Part shown: one piece after another, positions 59,401 through 64,000 of the stretch
Layout: every line of letters begins with the position of its first letter
How positions within the stretch are numbered: position 1 is the first letter of the stretch
Origin: Aporrectodea caliginosa
Taxonomy: Eukaryota > Annelida > Clitellata > Crassiclitellata > Lumbricidae
Direction of reading: 5' to 3'
Assembly: GCA_020284085.1 (NCBI GenBank)
Contig: JACEVL010000083.1
Coordinates: forward strand, 842,001 to 906,000
Length of the DNA stretch: 64,000 bases
The notes under the pieces: model-generated
Database searches by the model: none
What the model saw: the letters and a program-made list of their open reading frames with translations, nothing else
What the model was told of the DNA's origin: nothing
Made by a program: the position numbers and the translations under genes

Positions 59401-62041
59401 AGCAAACATTTGCTTTCAGTATCCCTGTAAAAAATGCTCAAAGAGGTAGCTTTACTAACTGATGCAATATATTCGTTCATAATGACATTTAACATCACAT
59501 AGGCTAGCGCAGAGAGAGTAGATATCTTGAAGGGGCGCTATATAAATGTTCAATTACATTACATTAACTAGGTAAAATGACTGAGCAGGAATAAGACACC
59601 GTACTTCATAACTGCATCGACTATTAAAATCCCAATAATATGCCATGTGAAACTGAATTTTACTTGGCCATTCAGCCAACAGAGACAGATTCTGGGTTGC
59701 TGGACTTTGGATTTTGTTTACGAGAAAACCTTGTTTTTCATTTCGAAATAGTTTTACAGACATAATGCAACTCTAAATAATTTATTACCACATAAGAAGC
59801 TGTATCAGGGAAACCTGCTTGTTCACCAGCACTTAATCAAATCAAAAGAAGAGTCTCATGCCAAGACAAAATCCATACAGCCCAGACAGCTAGTGAAGAT
59901 CCGTGACATTTTCCTACACAACAAAAGCTTATGAAAACATTGAATGTACACATACGTGTACCATGGTACTTGAAGGGAGGTTGAAAAAATTTAGATCAAT
60001 CAGATAGTCATGTACATAACACTTCTAGGTTCAAACAAGGTGATACACAAGTGCTTTAATACATAAATTTTATACATATGCACATATATATATATCCATC
60101 ACTCCAACTAGCACAGTGCAGATATTCACTTTACACAGTACACCAATATTAGATAGGACCAACCTTTCCAAGACTTGCAGTGAAAAGAACACATTCAAAA
60201 AGCTGACCCATCGTTTGGAGAAATTCATCTACATGAGGTCGCTTTAGAACATACACCTATTCAAGAAAATCAAGCACAGGAACTACAGTGAAGCTGCATA
60301 AATACACCTACAAGATACATAAATGCGCCAGACAGTTAATTAATTCAAGCAATTACCAACTCCAACAAACAATCATAATACAATTTAGAAAGCAACAGTA
60401 TTTGGTAATGCCCTCCTTCCAAAGTTCAGAAGTGCACACATGATCACAGAACAGTGCATCGATGGTATTGAGCAATTTTGAGTGAAGGACTTGCTCAAGG
60501 TCCATACACAGTAACCAAAACTTGAACCTGCATCACAAGTCAAACATTCTAACCAACCAGTTATCGATGCTCCTCACGTTCAAAAACACCGGAAAATATT
60601 ACCAATATTTTGATTACTTTGCTCACAAACTGTTTATCACAACACAATGCCGGAAGGTGTACAGCATGAGAGGCATAGCAGATAATTAATGGAGCTGTGT
60701 TTTCCATTAACTGTCCAGGGTTTCATGATATAGGTCATAGATCACAGAAAGGACGAATTAATGTCAGTTCAATTGTTGGACTGCCCTGGTCATTTTCCAC
60801 TTCAGCAGAAACATCCCTTAGGACTATATGACTTCAGGACTGATGCTGAAAGAAGAGGCAAGTGTAATATGAGAGTGATTCCCATACATTGCCTTACATG
60901 AGTCTTGTAAACAAAACTCCATTGGATATATCAACAAATGCAGTTCATGCAAAACAAAACTCTATAAGCCTATTAGTTTTAATGGGACATGCGATTTAAT
61001 TACACAATGATGACTGACAGTGACATATGGTTGGAAAAACCTTTTTTATCATGACCTTAGTTCTTAAAAGGTGTTAAAGAAGCGCTCAGATACATCCATA
61101 CCCATACTGCACTTTGAAGAAATGGATAGCTTTTGCTGTGATCATGGAACAGAGCAGTGAGAGAAGATGTGGAGTGCCATGGACACATCATACCTATGGT
61201 AGACAGTAAAGTGTAAAAGAAGCACCGCAAATATCGGTAGGGAAATAAATTTTAACAAATTAAAGTATGCAAGTAATTCATCTACAGCATACTTAAGACT
61301 ATTGAAAATCATATGCTAAGAAGTACAAGTAAGGCTGATCATCCAACACTTTCACTATGAGTGATATAGGAAAAAGCAGAAAGGCCAAGAAAACTGGCAG
61401 GAGACCAACAGAGGCCCAGCATAAATACCTAGAAACTGACATACATGCAGCAAATATATGATTTAGTGACTGACATATTCATCTTTCAAAGATTACCTGG
61501 TGTATAGTGTTATCAATTTCAACAGGGATAACAAAGTCTGCATTATTGATAGGCTAAACAGAACAGAAAACAGACAAGGTTAAACATAAAACAGAACAGC
61601 ACAAACGTTATCTAACTTTGTAAATTACAAAGCTGTACTAAATACAGAAAACCTATCTTGGTTTCACAGGTGTACAGAAAACCAGTTTTGGTTTCACAGA
61701 TGTCAAACCAAATAATGTGTGAAAAGCTAACTTTAGTTTCCAGCATCAATTTTAGACAAGTTTCGTAACAATATTTCAACATCAATTTTAGATAAGCGTT
61801 ATTAACAATATATCAGTTACGTTAACGCAACTGTTGGTGTATTTAAAATGAAAAGGTTTTAGGCTTAATGTACTGCTAAAAGCCAAAGAGATTACAGTAT
61901 TGAAAAATCCTTGAAAACATCGAGTAACCCGAAGCAGGACATTACCTGAAATGAACTGTGCACTAGAGTCTCATCCAGATCAATGACGACGCACATTTTG
62001 TTGTCACGTTGTTCGCCTGGCCGTAAGAGAAACACTTCTGA
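56443..62041 (-). CDS. CTDSPL: CTD small phosphatase (CTDSP1/2/L group), 3' six exons
   Basis: Removes phosphate from serine in the RNA polymerase II C-terminal repeat (and, in animals, from factors such as SMADs and REST-pathway partners). Exons: 62041-61946, 61553-61497, 60256-60164, 58767-58669, 58040-57954, 56628-56443; all junctions are phase 0. The DxDx(T/V) phosphatase motif is intact in [14 protein letters not shown]. Further family blocks: [77 protein letters not shown] and [20 protein letters not shown]. In total 205 residues are seen. The tail after the domain ([11 protein letters not shown] to the end) is longer than in human CTDSP1 and is not conserved. The 5' exon or exons coding the N-terminus were not found and may lie beyond the window. 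Single invertebrate genes of this group cannot be assigned to one vertebrate paralogue. Confidence 0.93.
57243..57710 (+). mobile_element. hAT transposon fossil
   Basis: Starts CAGTGATGTAGCACTCGAGT, a common hAT-type end. Repeated CTCGAGTC and GACTCGGA words follow. The frame near 57460-57528 ([18 protein letters not shown]) matches the C-terminal dimerisation motif of hAT transposases (RxFSxxGxxxxxxR). Everything else of the transposase is missing and no clean right end is seen. Confidence 0.6.
59455..59575 (+). repeat. Repeat family E, copy 4
   Basis: ATGACATTTAACATCACATA, GGCTAGCGCAGAGAGAGTAG and GGGGCGCTATATAAATGTTC; closest to the copy at 11105. It lies in a CTDSP intron. Confidence 0.75.
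60385..60575 (-). mobile_element. SINE family C, copy 3
   Basis: Minus-strand copy inside the CTDSP gene; shares the GGAAGGAGGGCATTACCAAA body and TGAGCAAGTCCTTCACTCAA. The promoter boxes are degraded. Confidence 0.7.
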
Positions 62042-62669
62042 CTGCAATTTCATTACAGACACAAAAAAGACATTAAGTATAAGCACATGTAGAATAACTT
62101 AATTCTGCATTCATAGAGTGCCAGAATTTCAATTTCAATTTCACCTGTAATCAGGTGGAAAAGAATCACTGGATAGTCAACAAGCAAAAACTGACAAGGT
62201 TTTGAATTAGCTACTAGACGTGCTTGTGTGATTAATAACGTTCAGAATGTTTTCTATTTCTTCCACCAATTCTTATGGACACAATCCACTCATATATCAT
62301 AACAGTACATCTTAAAGGCTGCTCCCAAGGCAAAATTTGTCAAATCAATGTAATGTAACATAGCAACTGTTTAGTTGAACCAAACTCTTGGTAAAACTGT
62401 TAGGGTTGATGACTGTTAGAGGGGTCAAAACTTTCGATAAAGTACAGTTCCAGAACTCCATTCTGAGTGCTCAGGTACCTATACCTGTTCCTCCATCATT
62501 GGATAATAAATCAATCATGCAATGGGTCCAATGCAAGACCTTCATGCACTCAGGCCTAATTCAAAGTTGGTCAAGCAGTCACCCATACCCAAACGGTTAT
62601 TATGTCTTTAAGCTCACTGATGCAACAGTATACACTAATTTCTATTCGACTGCTAGAGACTAAAGACAT

Positions 62670-62900
62670 TTGTTATTCTACAATCTACATGCCTCACAAC
62701 TCCCCTGCAACCTGATACTTCTGGTAATTGGGTCATCAATCGCTTCTACAAGTTCCTCGTTTCTATGTCCTGCATATATAATAGGTCTCTCCCTTTGGAA
62801 CACTCTTCTTGGTAACATTCGCACAATTCCTGTTAACTCGACTCAAGTAACATTCTCATCGTTTGTTATGATGCAACTATTTAAATCTCTTAGGCAGCCA
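62670..62900 (+). mobile_element. Possible non-LTR RT C-terminal fragment
   Basis: The frame reads SLWNTLLGNIRTIPVNSTQV then FKSL, the usual end pattern of non-LTR reverse transcriptases (LWNxLP, then FKxxL). No other RT motif is seen, so the call is tentative. Confidence 0.4.
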
Positions 62901-63189
62901 TGTGCACACAGCATGTTAGAGGTTCTTACAAACGTACTCTATAAAAGACGAGATACATCCCAGGTAAAAACATACTTCGTACTCTGTAGCTTCATGAGAC
63001 CACAGACGACTGCACATTATAAAACCTTGAGCCCATCATCAAAACACTAGACTGCTTAAAATAATCATTACGACTCTTTAGCCGAGTTTCAGGTATACAA
63101 TTCATGATTCGTAGCCCTGGATGCCACCTTTCAGGCAGGTACTCAGGCCACTGGGTTACCATTGACAGGCTTAATAACCATTCATTGAA

Positions 63190-63198
63190 GAGATTTAT

Positions 63199-63249
<51 letters not shown>

Positions 63250-63560
63250 CTTTTATTGTTTCCATAGAATAGTTTACAAGTAGTGATCCAGAGTAATCAT
63301 AAATCAACGATCATATGTTTAGAAATTAAAACAACAGACAGATCGTGGCGCTTTGGATAACAGCTGGATTACCGAGTTCGATAGGCTGCTTAGCGCCGTT
63401 GTATTAATGGCTGTCTGTTCTGTTAGTAGTTAAGATTTCAATTGCATAACATGTAAATGAGCGCAAGGCGCAATCTTAATTGATGGAAACAATCGGGCAC
63501 CCAGAAGGGACTGAAGTCCCGCTAAGTTAGGGATACCTGTGTACCATGTTAGCAGAGGGA
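63190..63560 (-). mobile_element. CR1/Jockey-like 3' tail interrupted by a SINE
   Basis: (CAAT)n at 63201-63249, then TTTTATTGTTTCC, and after the SINE insertion CAGAAGGGACTGAAGTCCCG and GTTAGGGATACCTG. The last block matches CAGAAGGGACCAAAGTCCCG at about 17073 in the intact retrotransposon tail. Confidence 0.75.
63342..63478 (+). mobile_element. SINE family A, copy 3, inserted in a retrotransposon tail
   Basis: Shares GGCTGTCTGTTCTGTTAGTA and ATTGCATAACATGTAAATG with the other copies, with internal deletions. It interrupts a (CAAT)n-linked retrotransposon tail. Confidence 0.75.
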
Positions 63561-64000
63561 TGACAGATGAGCATAGTCTACACAAACAGGATTCAGTCAG
63601 TCAGAAAAAAATGAGAATAACTGGCTTAACTAACAACACTTAACTAGGTCACTTAACTAATTGTGATATAACAATGAATAACCATATTTAGATAACGCAT
63701 TGACTATTGTTAAGGAGGTGCCCTTCATCTAGTTAGGAGCGCTCCTGAGAGTATCTATCAGTGTCCTTCACCAATAAAAAAGTAGGTCTGAATTCTAGTT
63801 CATTATGCAATATGTTTCTGAGCCATATAGCACAAGGTAAAGTAATTCGGCTGTGAGGGCTGTTGTTGTTGTCTTCAGGCAAAAGCCAGAAGATCCTTCA
63901 ACGTCAGAAACTGACTGCAAAGAAGTGTTAAGCAGTTATTCTTTACCTTATTGTACACATTCAAGAATGAATATTCATTCCTTACTGACCAAGTTGAATA

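Noticed and set aside
56443..62041. Intronic miR-26, which sits in vertebrate CTDSP genes
   Set aside because: I did not find a hairpin with the expected seed in these introns by eye; absence is not proven.

Overview
This window looks like nuclear DNA from a ciliated invertebrate animal. The base composition is AT-rich. Genes are split into many small exons with GT-AG introns. Short tRNA-derived repeats, decayed non-LTR retrotransposons, cut-and-paste transposons and microsatellites fill the gaps. The recurring repeat tail GCGCTATATAAAT and the frequent word TAGGCCTA remind me of echinoderm-type deuterostome genomes, but that placement is a guess. There is no sign of prokaryotic, viral or plasmid organisation.

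Four protein genes are well supported, all on the minus strand. (1) 3386-32546: WDR90/POC16, a centriole and cilium microtubule-scaffold protein. I traced 41 exons whose phases close to about 1829 residues: an N-terminal CFAP20/DUF667 domain followed by two long WD40 blocks. (2) 35442-40255: a three-exon gene of 373 residues with an F-box-like helix region followed by a beta-propeller-like C-terminus; I cannot name an orthologue. (3) 44363-47121: choline dehydrogenase (CHDH), 590 residues in two exons, a short presequence-like exon and one long exon holding the whole catalytic domain. (4) 56443-62041: the 3' six coding exons of a CTD small phosphatase of the CTDSP1/2/L group; its 5' exon or exons were not found.

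One possible plus-strand gene lies at 43150-43548. It is an intronless ORF very rich in Ser, Arg, Lys and His that begins right after an 886-bp, 20-bp-period satellite (42258-43143). The satellite and this ORF are the least explained part of the window.

Mobile DNA includes a piggyBac deletion derivative (4255-4904), a CR1/Jockey-like retrotransposon with an intact partial RT frame inside a WDR90 intron (16980-18330), a decayed second RT (38035-39275), a palindromic element with a TTA target duplication (34513-34970), a mariner-like deletion derivative inside the CHDH intron (46243-46826), a hAT-type element with a perfect 8-bp target duplication (48192-48791), a hAT fossil (57243-57710), and at least four tRNA-derived SINE families. 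The four genes have no evident joint pathway; WDR90 is centriolar, CHDH mitochondrial, and CTDSP a nuclear or cytoplasmic phosphatase.
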